DNA from: CANKHA01 sp963750965
GTDB lineage: Bacteria > Pseudomonadota > Alphaproteobacteria > Rhizobiales > Xanthobacteraceae
DNA length: 64,000 nucleotides
NCBI GenBank assembly: GCA_963750965.1
Contig: CAVVSK010000023.1
Coordinates: forward strand, 3,525 to 67,524
Reading direction: 5' to 3'
In this document: positions 1 to 8,186 of the stretch, piece after piece
Layout of the letters: every line of letters starts with the position of its first letter
How positions within the stretch are numbered: position 1 is the stretch's first letter
Program-made: the position numbers and the translations under genes
The notes under the pieces: model-generated
What the model was told of the DNA's origin: nothing
Database searches by the model: none
The model's input: only the letters and a program-made list of their open reading frames with translations

Positions 1-178
1 TTCCTAGTTCATTGCGGCGCAGGAGATCACCTTCCGTAATCACCCCGACGAGAGTTCCGCCATCCATCACCAAAACGCCACTCACGTTCATCTCAACCAT
101 CAAACGAGCGGCGTCGAGAACGGATGCATCAGGCCCTACGGCGATCACGTCAGCGTTCATAACTTCGCGGGCTTTCAT
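1..178 (-). CDS. CBS-domain protein, N-terminal part (cut by window edge)
   Basis: Reading the minus strand from an ATG at 178 gives MKAREVMNADVIAVGPDASV, followed by a segment ending in VSGVLVMDGGTLVGVITEGD and running off the window. That is the start of a CBS domain (conserved 'VM...V..v.p...l.dA...M......g.lvVmd.g.lvGviTegDll'). CBS domains bind adenine nucleotides and usually come in pairs, so a second domain is expected outside the window. A strong ribosome site (GGGAGGATC) lies 4-12 bases upstream of the ATG, which fixes the start. Family recognition is firm; the specific role cannot be told from this fragment. Confidence 0.85.
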   Translation of the reverse strand, partial: MKAREVMNADVIAVGPDASVLDAARLMVEMNVSGVLVMDGGTLVGVITEGDLLRRNELG

Positions 179-279
179 CGGATCCTCCCAAGCTGATCTC
201 AAAAGTTACACAATTACGACGAGGCCCGATTTGACCTGAGTCAAAATACGCACAGACGCAATCTGCTCGGATAAGGGGC

Positions 280-795
280 GTGAACCGCCGTGAATGGGAT
301 CGCCGGGCATTCGACGCGGCGCAGGCGGCCACGCTGATTTTGAGTTGGATGACCGCATACCAACTCCTGCATCGTGTGGCCGGGTTGCAGCGAAGGCAGC
401 GCGTGCTCGTGCAGGAAGCCGGTACTGTCAGTCAGGCGCTGCTTACGCTCGGCAAAATGGCCGAGCTCGAGGTCTGGGGCACGGTGTGGGGAGAACATAC
501 CGGGCTCGTCCGCGATCTCGGCGCTACGCCGATCGACTACCAACGCGGAGACTTTGCGCGCGTCCTGCCGGGCAGGTTCGACATCGTGTTCGACGGCATC
601 GGCGAGGACGGCTATCGGCGTTCGTTTGCGGGCTCAAGCCGGTATTGGAGCATATATGGCATAAACCTGCGCGGGCCGCTGCCGCCAGGCGTAGAGGTGC
701 AGGGTCTTGCCGATGACCTCGCTGCGGCAGGGGCGGCGTTTAAAGAGAATTGGGCAAAGCTGTTAGGCGTCGGTTCAGTGAAGCCCGAAAAGTGA
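280..795 (+). pseudogene. Decayed NADPH:quinone reductase / zinc-type alcohol dehydrogenase (MDR) fragment
   Basis: The central part reads AATLILSWMTAYQLLHRVAG, then QRVLVQEAGTVSQALLTLG and LEVWGT...LGATPIDY...FDIVFDGIGEDGYRRSFA. This is the nucleotide-binding half of an MDR quinone oxidoreductase. The N-terminal catalytic domain (about 100 residues) is absent, the usual glycine-rich loop (GAGGAVGQ) is damaged to EAGTVSQ, and after about 640 the homology continues in another frame (GLKPVLEHIW), so the C-terminus is scrambled. No plausible start or ribosome site precedes it. I read it as a remnant; a frame stays open to 795 only by chance. Confidence 0.7.
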
Positions 796-1058
796 TGGCT
801 AGAAAAATGACCAATCCTACCGAATGGAATCGCGCCTTGGCCCATCCAATCAAGCTGCGCGACGGCGATGTCATCAGCACGATGGCGCAAGCGGCGCGCT
901 TGATGACCGAGCGGCTGCCACCGCACCGGCAGGGCAAGGATGTCTGGCTGCATACCGCCGAGCTGTTGCTGAAGGCGCAGCGCACCGGAAAAAGGCGCGA
1001 TTTGGAACACGCAACCGATCAGCTTTGTCGCGCGCTGCAATTGGAAGGATGGATGTGA
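795..1058 (+). CDS. Small conserved hypothetical protein
   Basis: An 87-residue protein beginning MARKMTNPTEWNRALAHPI, overlapping the end of the oxidoreductase remnant by one base. It is charged and probably all-helical (TAELLLKAQRTGKRRDLEHA) with no signal peptide or membrane segment, hence cytoplasmic. Its overall layout (short WN.AL.HPI...R start, helical body ending in RALQLEGW) resembles small proteins I have seen in Bradyrhizobium genomes, but no function is known to me. The start could also be the second Met, five codons in. Confidence 0.55.
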   Translation: MARKMTNPTEWNRALAHPIKLRDGDVISTMAQAARLMTERLPPHRQGKDVWLHTAELLLKAQRTGKRRDLEHATDQLCRALQLEGWM

Positions 1059-1147
1059 AAAAGGCGGTCCCGACTGCGCAAGAAGCCGTGGCCGCCGGGA
1101 TACGCTTTTCGACCCCGCGCCTCCGCGCCCTATGACCGGGGGCGCGG

Positions 1148-1519
1148 CTAATCAGCGAAAGGTTTTGACGATTGAAACTTCACGCCGATCCGGGTCTCGC
1201 CTCGCCAAACTACGTGGCATAGCCGGCGTGACTGATCGCCATCGAACACAAGTTCAAAGGCGCCGGGGACTGGGCCGTGAACCTCCAGGGAAGCTCCGGT
1301 TTGCGAAAGATTGCGAACGACGCACTTAACGGGGGCAGCCGTAGGCCAAACGATTTGCGCACCCTTCAGCGTTCTTAAACGAGATGCGATTCGGCGATCA
1401 CCGCGACCACCGCCACTTACTCTGCGGTCATCAATGACGGGCGCGACTCGGTCATCGATGACGGGCGCAACTCGGGGCTCAATGAGAACAGTGTCGCCAG
1501 GACGTGTTTTCCTGCCCAT
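1148..1519 (-). CDS. PilZ-domain protein
   Basis: Translation from the ATG at 1519 starts MGRKTRPGDTVLIEPRVAP and gives 123 residues. The second half carries PilZ hallmarks: RR..SRLRTLKGAQIVW, CVVRNLSQTGASLEV (the D/NxSxxG c-di-GMP motif, here NLSQTG) and a C-terminal VVWRGETRIGVKF. PilZ proteins bind cyclic di-GMP or act as degenerate adaptors; rhizobial genomes have many short ones like this. The canonical RxxxR is present only loosely (RRIASR). Residues about 17-32 contain a duplicated VAPVIDDR from a 24-base tandem repeat. A longer open frame extends upstream to 1678 but looks non-coding. Confidence 0.75.
   Translation of the reverse strand: MGRKTRPGDTVLIEPRVAPVIDDRVAPVIDDRRVSGGGRGDRRIASRLRTLKGAQIVWPTAAPVKCVVRNLSQTGASLEVHGPVPGAFELVFDGDQSRRLCHVVWRGETRIGVKFQSSKPFAD
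1427..1474. repeat. Two-copy 24-bp tandem repeat inside the PilZ gene
   Basis: Two adjacent 24-base copies (1427-1450 and 1451-1474) differ at two positions only. In frame on the minus strand they duplicate the octapeptide APVIDDRV ahead of the PilZ domain. The length is a multiple of three, so copy-number change would lengthen or shorten the linker without breaking the gene. Confidence 0.85.
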
Positions 1520-1732
1520 GAAATATCCCAGCCGATCCGACGGGAAATAGTCTGCTCGAAAGCAAAGCAAAAATTCGTTATAAATTTCTGAACCGGGCGA
1601 GCGCCTAGCGAGTTGCCGCTGGCGTCGTGAGCAGCCAAACCCTCCGGGCCGCCAGGGCGAGCGAATGTCAGCGCCCATCGCAGTTCGCGTGAGAATTCAC
1701 TGATCCGAGCCCAAAATTCCTTGTTCGGTCAG

Positions 1733-2000
1733 GTTAATTCGCTGTTTCGTTGAGCAGGGAATTTGCATACAAACCGCCCTGCTGCGGCCACTATTTGCAG
1801 TCTCTGGAGTGGCAATCCCCGGATTTGCGCAAATTCCCTGTAATATTCCCTGTTTGCAGGGAAAACGGGTAGAGCAAGGTGCGTACAGCACTGCGTCGCC
1901 AGCCAGCCAGTCCTGTCTCTCCAAACAGCCTCGATTGAATCGGCAGTTATGCCTGCCAATAGCGGGCTTTTTGCCACTCGGACAGTCTCTAGGCATGGCA
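1733..2000. repeat. Dispersed repeat, copy A
   Basis: About 270 bases matching, block by block, a second region at 27.5-27.8 kb and in part 38.44-38.52 kb and 55.73-55.80 kb. Shared blocks include TTGAGCAGGGAATTTGC, the hairpin TTCCCTG-TTTG-CAGGGAA (1846-1863), CGCCAGCCAGCCAG, and TTTTTGCCACTCGGACAGTC followed by TCTAGGCATGGCA. No gene could be supported in the stretch 1679-2520; short open frames there have no homologue I recognise. It looks like non-coding mobile-element or island debris. Confidence 0.65.
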
Positions 2001-2409
2001 TATTCGAAGCAACATTTCCGATTCGCGGCCCAAGTCTCCACTCGATCATTGAAAAATTCCCGTTTTGCGGAGCCGCAAACCGGAGACCAAAGTTCTCAGT
2101 CACTGGCGGCCGACGTGCCAGTGGAAAGAAGGCAGCTAAACTTCGCAGGCTCGCGTGAAGGAGTCCGCGTCCGCGCATTGCTGGATTGAAGCAGAGCTGT
2201 CGGAGCACTCGCGATATTTGGCACTAACGTTGCTAAACTCGCTCGACTGGGCCACTACCTGTGACCCTGATCACAGGCTCAACAACATCATAGAAAGTGG
2301 TGCCTCGAGCAAAGTTTCACGGAACGCTCGCTTTTACCAACGCGCTCGCGTGTTTTGGCCAACGTCGAGCACCACGTGTATAGAAGCCTCTTTCAAACGC
2401 GGGAAGGGT

Positions 2410-2462
2410 GAAGAGACTGTGGGTCGATCGGAGTGCGTGAGTTTGAATCCTGTTTCGTCAGC
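2410..2462 (+). other. tRNA 3'-end-like fragment next to repeat A
   Basis: A 25-base block starting at 2410 is identical to 27774-27798, directly after the end of repeat copy B. It is followed by GTGAGTTTGAATCCTGTTT, which looks like the T-arm and 3' end of a tRNA. A related sequence occurs at 13.6 kb. No acceptor 5' half or anticodon arm precedes it, so it is not a working tRNA. Such fragments are typical of attachment-site scars left by integrases that target tRNA genes; that reading is inference. Confidence 0.4.
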
Positions 2463-2520
2463 TGGCGGTGGCACGATCGGCCGCATCGATCGCTCGGCTA
2501 CAATCGTGTCGTCGTTTCCC

Positions 2521-3468
2521 TCAGCCTTCCAGACCGCTTGCCACGGGGACATTCTCGCTTTCGAGCTTCATGCCGGCGGCGAGCGCCACGGTTTCTATCA
2601 GCGCCGCAAAGTCGAGAGCGAGATAAGCCTCGGCATCCGGCTTAAGGCGCGCTGCTCCGATATGTCCTTGCAGCACCTCGCGCGCCGCCGCCGTCACCGG
2701 CACGGGAACGGCAAGCTTGTGGGCCGCATCGAGTCCGAGATCCATGTCCTTCTTCAGCAGTTCGGGGGTGAATGTTGTGGTCCAATCGCAATTGACCAGC
2801 GCGGGAGACTTGTAACGCGTGAACAAAGAGCCCATGACGCTATTGTTGATGAAATCGAGAAACGCGTGCCGCGGCACGCCTGCCTTCTGTGCAAGCAACG
2901 TGATCTCAATCAGGTTGTTGATGACAACGCCGAGCATCACGTTATGGGCAATCTTGCAGATGCGCGCGAGCTCGCCGTCGCCCACGTAGGAAACCCCGCG
3001 CGGCGACAGGGTTTCCAACAGCGGCTTGACCTGATCGAACGCCGCGCGGGGGCCGGACACGACCTGCGACAGCTTGCCGACCTTGACGCATTTGGCGTTG
3101 CCGCTGACGGGGGCGGCGAGAAAACGAATGCCGCGCGCGGCAAGCTCGGCGCGGATATCTTTTGATTCTTCGACGCCGATGCTCGAGCAATCGACCACGA
3201 TACCGGGCAGGTTGAACTTGCCATCGCCGATCACACCGTCTGCCCCGAAGCAGACCTCGCGCAAATCCTTGCCGGCAGACACCATCGTGAACAGCACGTC
3301 GACGCCGCGCAGTTCACTACTGCGATCCACGATGGTCGCGCCGAGCTTGGCCAGCGGCTCGGCCTTGGCCCGGGTACGATTCCATACCTTTACCGGCTGC
3401 CCTGCCTTGAGCAGGCGCTCCGCCATCGCATAGCCCATGCGGCCGATGCCAATCCAACCGATATCCAT
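2521..3468 (-). CDS. NAD(P)-dependent oxidoreductase, 3-hydroxyisobutyrate dehydrogenase family
   Basis: A 315-residue beta-hydroxyacid dehydrogenase. The Rossmann signature GIGRMG is at residues 7-12, the substrate-binding AAPVSGN at about 118-124, and the catalytic lysine lies in GELARICKIAHN (Lys172). The later helices (NNLIEITLLAQKAG, LLKKDMDLGLDAA) also match. Family members oxidise or reduce 3-hydroxyisobutyrate, tartronate semialdehyde, or related short 3-hydroxyacids using NAD(P). It is the last gene of a nine-gene minus-strand unit and begins 23 bases after the E2 gene, so it probably handles a hydroxyacid intermediate of that pathway. The start has AGAGG upstream. The exact substrate is unknown. 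Confidence 0.9.
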   Translation of the reverse strand: MDIGWIGIGRMGYAMAERLLKAGQPVKVWNRTRAKAEPLAKLGATIVDRSSELRGVDVLFTMVSAGKDLREVCFGADGVIGDGKFNLPGIVVDCSSIGVEESKDIRAELAARGIRFLAAPVSGNAKCVKVGKLSQVVSGPRAAFDQVKPLLETLSPRGVSYVGDGELARICKIAHNVMLGVVINNLIEITLLAQKAGVPRHAFLDFINNSVMGSLFTRYKSPALVNCDWTTTFTPELLKKDMDLGLDAAHKLAVPVPVTAAAREVLQGHIGAARLKPDAEAYLALDFAALIETVALAAGMKLESENVPVASGLEG

Positions 3469-3491
3469 GAACAGACCTCTTTGTCTTTTTC

Positions 3492-4754
3492 CTACAAAAT
3501 CAACGCCATTGGCCGCTCAAGCAAGGCGGCGCAGGCGCTTATCAGCCTCGCCGCGACCACGCCGTCAATGGCCCGGTGATCGCAAGACAACGTGAGCGTG
3601 CTGCGGCTTTCGACGGTGATACGGCCTTCTCGAACCACCGCGCATCGTTCGACGGCGCCGATGGTGAGCGCCATGACGTGCGGCGGGCGGACGATGGCGG
3701 CTGTTGCGGCAACGCCGCTCGCACTCATGTCCCAGACCGCCGACACGCCGTAGAGCTGCTGTGCATCGGAGCTCTCCGCGGCGGCGATTTCGCCGGCGAT
3801 CGCCCCGAGGCCTTTGCCATTCGCTGCCCGGACGACCTTGGTATTCCCCTCGGCCGTGCCGACGGCGATGTCGGCCTGTTGGAAGCGCAGCATATGATCG
3901 TCGGCCCATCGCACATTCGCCTCGGTAACTTGGGTCAGGGCGACTGCGAGCGCCTTCACGACGCAATCGCGCAAAGTGACGTGCGAAGCAGGATCGAGCG
4001 CGTTCACCTTCTCGATCAGCGCCAGCAACGAATTGAGGGGAGCGTCGCGGCGGACGTAGAAGTGCGGGATGGAATGCTTCGCCGCTGCTATCTCTTTGGC
4101 CTGGCCACGCCGCCAAGCATCGTGCGGCACCATTTCGAAGGATGCGGGATCGAACAATCCTGCCAGCTTCGCGCTCAAAGCGGGGGCGGGGCGTGCGCTT
4201 GCGTTGCTTGCGTCGACATCTCTCGCGACGACGCGTTCGCGCGGGCCGGAGCCGTGAACCGCGCCTAGGTCGATGCCGGCTTCCGCCGCCAGTCGGCGGG
4301 CGAGCGGCGTAATCGCGATGCCGTTGGGCAGTCGCGCAACGCCATAGTTGCGTTCCGGCGAGCGGACTTCACGGAACGGGTCATACGGCCTGCCGGCGCG
4401 GGCCTTGCTGGGCGCCGCCGCTGTGGAAATGGTGGTTGTGGAGATCCTCGATGCTGGTGCCCGCTCTGCCGCCTTTGCCGGGCTGACGTGTATTTTCGGT
4501 GCTGAGGGCGCGACCGGGGCGCCTGCGTGACCAATCACTGCAACGACTGTTCCAACCGGAACGGTTTCGCCCGCGGAAACACGGATTTCGGCAACGACAC
4601 CGGCGACAGTCGTCGGCACCTCCATCGCCGTCTTGTCGGTTTCGACCTCGAAAAGGTTATCGCCGGCATTCACCTGATCGCCGACTGATTTGAACCAGGT
4701 ACTGATCTTGCCTTCGGCTACCGTTTCACCGAGTTGCGGCATCAGCACGTCCAT
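3492..4754 (-). CDS. Dihydrolipoamide acyltransferase (E2) of a 2-oxoacid/acetoin dehydrogenase complex
   Basis: 420 residues. The N-terminal lipoyl domain (residues 1-75) has the lipoylation site ETDKTAME with Lys41. A proline/alanine-rich linker follows, then a peripheral subunit-binding domain (ITPLARRLAAEAGIDL...GSGPRERVVARDV, about 145-180). The acetyltransferase core ends with DHRAIDG, containing catalytic His393. E2 transfers the acyl group from the E1-lipoate to CoA. The chosen start is the ATG at 4754, 8 bases past the E1beta stop; longer open frame upstream overlaps E1beta and lacks family similarity. The core (HYSIPHFYVRRD-like) resembles AcoC/PdhC rather than the 24-mer BkdB types, but this assignment is tentative. 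Confidence 0.92.
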   Translation of the reverse strand: MDVLMPQLGETVAEGKISTWFKSVGDQVNAGDNLFEVETDKTAMEVPTTVAGVVAEIRVSAGETVPVGTVVAVIGHAGAPVAPSAPKIHVSPAKAAERAPASRISTTTISTAAAPSKARAGRPYDPFREVRSPERNYGVARLPNGIAITPLARRLAAEAGIDLGAVHGSGPRERVVARDVDASNASARPAPALSAKLAGLFDPASFEMVPHDAWRRGQAKEIAAAKHSIPHFYVRRDAPLNSLLALIEKVNALDPASHVTLRDCVVKALAVALTQVTEANVRWADDHMLRFQQADIAVGTAEGNTKVVRAANGKGLGAIAGEIAAAESSDAQQLYGVSAVWDMSASGVAATAAIVRPPHVMALTIGAVERCAVVREGRITVESRSTLTLSCDHRAIDGVVAARLISACAALLERPMALIL

Positions 4755-4762
4755 GGCGCGGC

Positions 4763-5743
4763 TCAGCTCGCCAGACTTCGACGCACCGTCTGGACGATGC
4801 GCTCGACCGAGGGAATGACGGCATCCTCGAGATTGTCGGCGGCGGGCAGGGGGATATGCGGCGTGGTGATGCGAACCGGCGCCGCATCGAGATCGTAAAA
4901 ACCTTCCTCGGAGACGATGGAGACGATCTCCGCGCCCCAGCCGCACAGCCGCGGGTTTTCCTCGACGGTGAACAGCCGATGTGTTCGAGCTACCGACGAA
5001 AGAATGGTCTGGGTATCGAGCGGCACCAGCGACCGCACGTCGACAACCTCAATATCCACGCCGTCCTCGGCCTTAAGCCGTTCCGCCGCCGCGACCGCGC
5101 GCGGCACCATCAGGGCGAGCGCAAGAATGGTGGCGTCCTTGCCGGGACGCAGGATGCGCGCGGTACCGAGCGTGTCGAGGATTTCGCCGTCCGGCACCTC
5201 GCCCTTGGTCGGATAGAGCGATTTGTGCTCGAAGAAGATCACCGGATCGGGATCGCGTACGGCGGCGGCAAGCAGCCCGATGACGTCGGCGGGGTTGGAC
5301 GGCGCCACCACCTTGAGTCCCGGAATCATCATGGCCCAATTTTCCACGCTTTGGCTGTGCTGGGCGCCGAAGCGCGAACCAGCTCCGTTGGCGGTGCGCA
5401 CCACCAGCGGGCATTTGGTCTGGCCGTTGCTCATGTAGCGATGCTTGGGGAACTCGTTGGCGAGATAGTTGAAACACACCGCCAGGAAATCCGAGAACAT
5501 GATCTCGGCGATGGGTTTAAGGCCCGTCATCGCCGCGCCCATTGCGGCGCCAAGGATCGCCTGTTCGGAAATCGGTGTGTCGCGCACGCGCTTTGGCCCG
5601 AACTGCTCGAGCAAGCCTACTGTCGTTTTGAACACGCCGCCCGCCTCCGCGACGTCCTCGCCGAGAAAGACAACGTCGGCATCGCGTGCCATCTCCTGCG
5701 CGATACCGCGGGCGACGGCGTCGCGGTAAGTCAGTTCCGCCAT
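4763..5743 (-). CDS. 2-oxoacid/acetoin dehydrogenase E1 component, beta subunit
   Basis: 326 residues, the usual length for E1beta. It starts MAELTYRDAVARGIAQEMAR and has the family blocks FLGEDVAEAGGVFKTT, RVRDTPISEQAILGAAMGAA, FSDFL, SRFGAQHSQS and VVDVRSLVPLDTQTI. With the alpha subunit it forms the thiamine-diphosphate enzyme that decarboxylates the 2-oxo substrate (or cleaves acetoin) and acylates the E2 lipoate. Its start overlaps the E1alpha end by 13 bases, and E2 follows 8 bases on, so the three are translationally coupled. Substrate cannot be decided between pyruvate, acetoin and branched or other oxoacids. Confidence 0.93.
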   Translation of the reverse strand: MAELTYRDAVARGIAQEMARDADVVFLGEDVAEAGGVFKTTVGLLEQFGPKRVRDTPISEQAILGAAMGAAMTGLKPIAEIMFSDFLAVCFNYLANEFPKHRYMSNGQTKCPLVVRTANGAGSRFGAQHSQSVENWAMMIPGLKVVAPSNPADVIGLLAAAVRDPDPVIFFEHKSLYPTKGEVPDGEILDTLGTARILRPGKDATILALALMVPRAVAAAERLKAEDGVDIEVVDVRSLVPLDTQTILSSVARTHRLFTVEENPRLCGWGAEIVSIVSEEGFYDLDAAPVRITTPHIPLPAADNLEDAVIPSVERIVQTVRRSLAS

Positions 5744-6762
5744 GCGGCACCTCCGTCGGCGTAAACGTCGGTGGCAAGGATGTCGAGCGAGACAGGTGGC
5801 GCTGCCTTACAAGCCTCGGTCGCGGCATCGACGTCCTTCAACACGTCACGCTCGATGCCAGCGATCGCATCGTCCGGAATGCCGAACATCTTCAGCCGTT
5901 CGCGGTAGACCTTCACCGGGTCGCGCTTGAGCCACTGCTCGAGTTCGCCGGGTGGCCGGTATTTCGCCGGATCGGCACGCGAATGGCCGCTGTGGCGATA
6001 GGTCAGGCATTCGATCAGCGACGGCCCATCTCCCGCGCGGGCCCGGGTATAAGCCGCTTGCGCGGTGCGATACACGACGTCCACATCGTTGCCGTCGATG
6101 ACGATACGTTCCAGGCCATAGGCCGATGCGCGATCCGCGGCGGGATATTCGACCGCCGTCACGTCCTTGATCGGCGTGTATTCCATGTAAAGGTTATTCT
6201 CGCAGACGAACACGACGGGCAGCTTCCAGATCGCGGCGAAGTTCAGCGCCTCGTGGAACGCGCCAATGTTGGCGGTGCCGTCACCAAAGAACGCGACCGA
6301 CACGTCGCTCTCGCCTTTGTACTGGGCGCGCCAGGCGGCGCCGCAGGCGATCGGCAAGTGGGCGCCGACGATGGCATAGGAACCCATCACGCCATGCTGT
6401 TCGGATGTCAGATGCATCGAGCCGCCTTTGCCGCGCATCAGACCATTGTCGCGCTGCATCAGTTCGCCCAGCACCTTTTCGACCGGCACACCGCGCGCAA
6501 GCGTGTGGGCGTGGCCGCGGTAGGTGCAGAAGCTGAGGTCGCCCGGCTGCATCGCTTCGGCAAAGCCCGCGGCGATCGCCTCCTGCCCGAGCGATAGGTG
6601 GCTCGTGCCTTTCACGAGATTCTGCAGGAAAAGATCGTAGGCGCGCTGCTCGGCGACCCGGATCACCGTCATGGTCCGGAACAATGCGAGCCGCGTAGCC
6701 TCGCCGATGTCGTCGTTGACGGGGGGATCTAAGCGGGCCGCCGGAGCCGGTTGGTTCGCCAT
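5731..6762 (-). CDS. 2-oxoacid/acetoin dehydrogenase E1 component, alpha subunit
   Basis: 343 residues. The thiamine-diphosphate motif GDGTANIGAFHEALNFAA ends in VCENN; the phosphorylation-loop type sequence RHSGHSRADPAKYR and the pocket block GKGGSMHL...GVMGSYAIVGAHLPIA are typical of acetoin/pyruvate dehydrogenase E1alpha. The start is taken at ATG 6762 (MANQPAPAARLDPP); a TTG at 6774 overlapping the previous stop is possible. It is tightly packed between the M24 gene and E1beta. No dihydrolipoamide dehydrogenase (E3) is encoded nearby, so an E3 from elsewhere must serve the complex. Confidence 0.93.
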   Translation of the reverse strand: MANQPAPAARLDPPVNDDIGEATRLALFRTMTVIRVAEQRAYDLFLQNLVKGTSHLSLGQEAIAAGFAEAMQPGDLSFCTYRGHAHTLARGVPVEKVLGELMQRDNGLMRGKGGSMHLTSEQHGVMGSYAIVGAHLPIACGAAWRAQYKGESDVSVAFFGDGTANIGAFHEALNFAAIWKLPVVFVCENNLYMEYTPIKDVTAVEYPAADRASAYGLERIVIDGNDVDVVYRTAQAAYTRARAGDGPSLIECLTYRHSGHSRADPAKYRPPGELEQWLKRDPVKVYRERLKMFGIPDDAIAGIERDVLKDVDAATEACKAAPPVSLDILATDVYADGGAAWRN

Positions 6763-6770
6763 GGCCGCGA

Positions 6771-8153
6771 TCAATAGGCGTTGGAGATGGGCAAATCTTC
6801 CGCGGGGAACAAGGTGATCACCTTGCAGCCGGTGTCAGTGACGACGACCTCTTCCTCGATGCGTGCGGCCGAGGCGCCATCGGTCGCCGGACAATAAGTC
6901 TCGAGCGCGAACACCATGCCGGTTTTTATTTCCATCGGATTTTCAAGCGAGACGAGGCGGCTGATGATCGGCCGTTCGTGCAGCGCAAGTCCGAGGCCGT
7001 GGCCGAACTGCAGCCCGAACGCCGCCATCTCGTCGGGGAAGCCGAATTCCTCGGCCTTCGGCCACACCGCCGCGACCTTGTCGGTGCTGATGCCGGGCCG
7101 GATCATCTGGATCGAAGCGTCGAGCCATTCGCGCGCGCGCTTGTAGGCATCGCGTTGCGATTCGGTCGCCCGCCCGACGTTGAAGGTGCGGTAATAGCAG
7201 GTGCGATAGCCCATATAGGACTGCAGGATGTCAAAGAAGGCCTGGTCGCCCGGTCTTATCAGGCGATCGGTGAAATTGTGCGGATGCGGATTGCAACGCT
7301 CGCCGGAGATGGCGTTGATCGCTTCGACGTCGTCGGAACCCATGACGTAGAGCATCGCGTTGGCCTTGGCGACGATATCGTTCTCGCGCACGCCCGGCTT
7401 CAGTTCCTCCCAGATCATGTGATAGACGCCATCGACCATCGCCGCCGCCTGGTTCAGCAGCGTGATCTCGTCGATACTCTTGATCTCGCGCGCGTCCAGC
7501 ATGACCTGCTGGCCGTCGACCAGCTTGACACCGGCGCGCTCCAGCTCGAACCACATCGCCGGTTCGATCAGGTCCACGCCAAGCGGCAGGTCGGCGACGC
7601 CCGCAGATTTCAGCAGGTCTTTGATCTCCTCGGCGTGGCGGCGCATCAGCCCGGCGGACGGCGGCACGGTGCCTCGTAGTCCCGTCAGTCCGGCACGGAA
7701 GTTCTCCGTCGGCAGCCAATCGCAAAAGAGCCGGTGGTGCACGGCGGCGGAGCCGAAGTCCCATAGCACCGGATCCTGGTCGCCGGCCAAGAGGGCGAAG
7801 CGGGTCAGCTTATCGCGCTCCCATTCGCCGATCTTGGTCGAGGTCACGTAGCGGATGTTGTTGACGTCGAACAGTAGCAGTGCGCCACATTCCGAATTCT
7901 TGAGCGCTTGTCGCGCGCGCGCGATGCGGTAGCTGGTAAGTCGCCGGAAGTCGACCCGGCCCTCAAAATCAACCGCCATTTTCCCAGGCGCCTGGATCGG
8001 TCGCTTCCAATTCCAGTGCGGCTCGACGGAACGGCTATCGGCCGCCTGTGCGACTTGCCGCGCCGCGACGATTTGGGCTGGCGCGATGGATTTGTGATCC
8101 GTATGAATGGGCGTCTCCTGCTTTTCGCGCGATGAGCACCTTTGTGGGCTCAT
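6771..8153 (-). CDS. M24-fold (creatinase/aminopeptidase P-like) enzyme with altered metal site
   Basis: 460 residues. An N-terminal creatinase-type domain (GALLLFDVNNIRYVTS) is followed by a pita-bread M24 domain with FFDILQSYMGYRTCYYRTF, FGHGLGLALHERP, VFALETYCP and ARIEEEVVVTDTG. Compared with standard M24 peptidases (DxGxxxxGYxSDxTRT), the first Asp, His and two Glu ligands are kept, but the second Asp position holds Cys in YRTCYYRT. Simple aminopeptidase P activity is therefore doubtful; the family also includes creatinase and the DMSP lyase DddP. It sits between a second M24 protein and E1alpha, so it probably performs a cleavage step on the imported substrate. The start could be further in (ATG at 7979), because the first 58 residues are poorly conserved. 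Confidence 0.85.
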   Translation of the reverse strand: MSPQRCSSREKQETPIHTDHKSIAPAQIVAARQVAQAADSRSVEPHWNWKRPIQAPGKMAVDFEGRVDFRRLTSYRIARARQALKNSECGALLLFDVNNIRYVTSTKIGEWERDKLTRFALLAGDQDPVLWDFGSAAVHHRLFCDWLPTENFRAGLTGLRGTVPPSAGLMRRHAEEIKDLLKSAGVADLPLGVDLIEPAMWFELERAGVKLVDGQQVMLDAREIKSIDEITLLNQAAAMVDGVYHMIWEELKPGVRENDIVAKANAMLYVMGSDDVEAINAISGERCNPHPHNFTDRLIRPGDQAFFDILQSYMGYRTCYYRTFNVGRATESQRDAYKRAREWLDASIQMIRPGISTDKVAAVWPKAEEFGFPDEMAAFGLQFGHGLGLALHERPIISRLVSLENPMEIKTGMVFALETYCPATDGASAARIEEEVVVTDTGCKVITLFPAEDLPISNAY

Positions 8154-8186
8154 TGGTTGGACGGTTCTCTCTTGAACCGGTCGAAC

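Noticed and set aside
1697..2208. Overlapping open frames of up to 159 codons on the minus strand in repeat A
   Set aside because: They cross the dispersed repeat blocks, have no ribosome site and no recognisable domain; the repeats at other sites do not keep the frames.
2471..2490. TGGCACGATCGG as a possible sigma-54 site
   Set aside because: The GC at the -12 position is missing at the correct spacing.
2155..3165. Long plus-strand frame (336 codons) opposite the beta-hydroxyacid dehydrogenase
   Set aside because: It is the antisense of a conserved, complete gene; high GC gives such shadows.
4856..6597. Plus-strand frames of about 300 codons opposite the E1beta and E1alpha genes
   Set aside because: Antisense of conserved enzymes with no family match.
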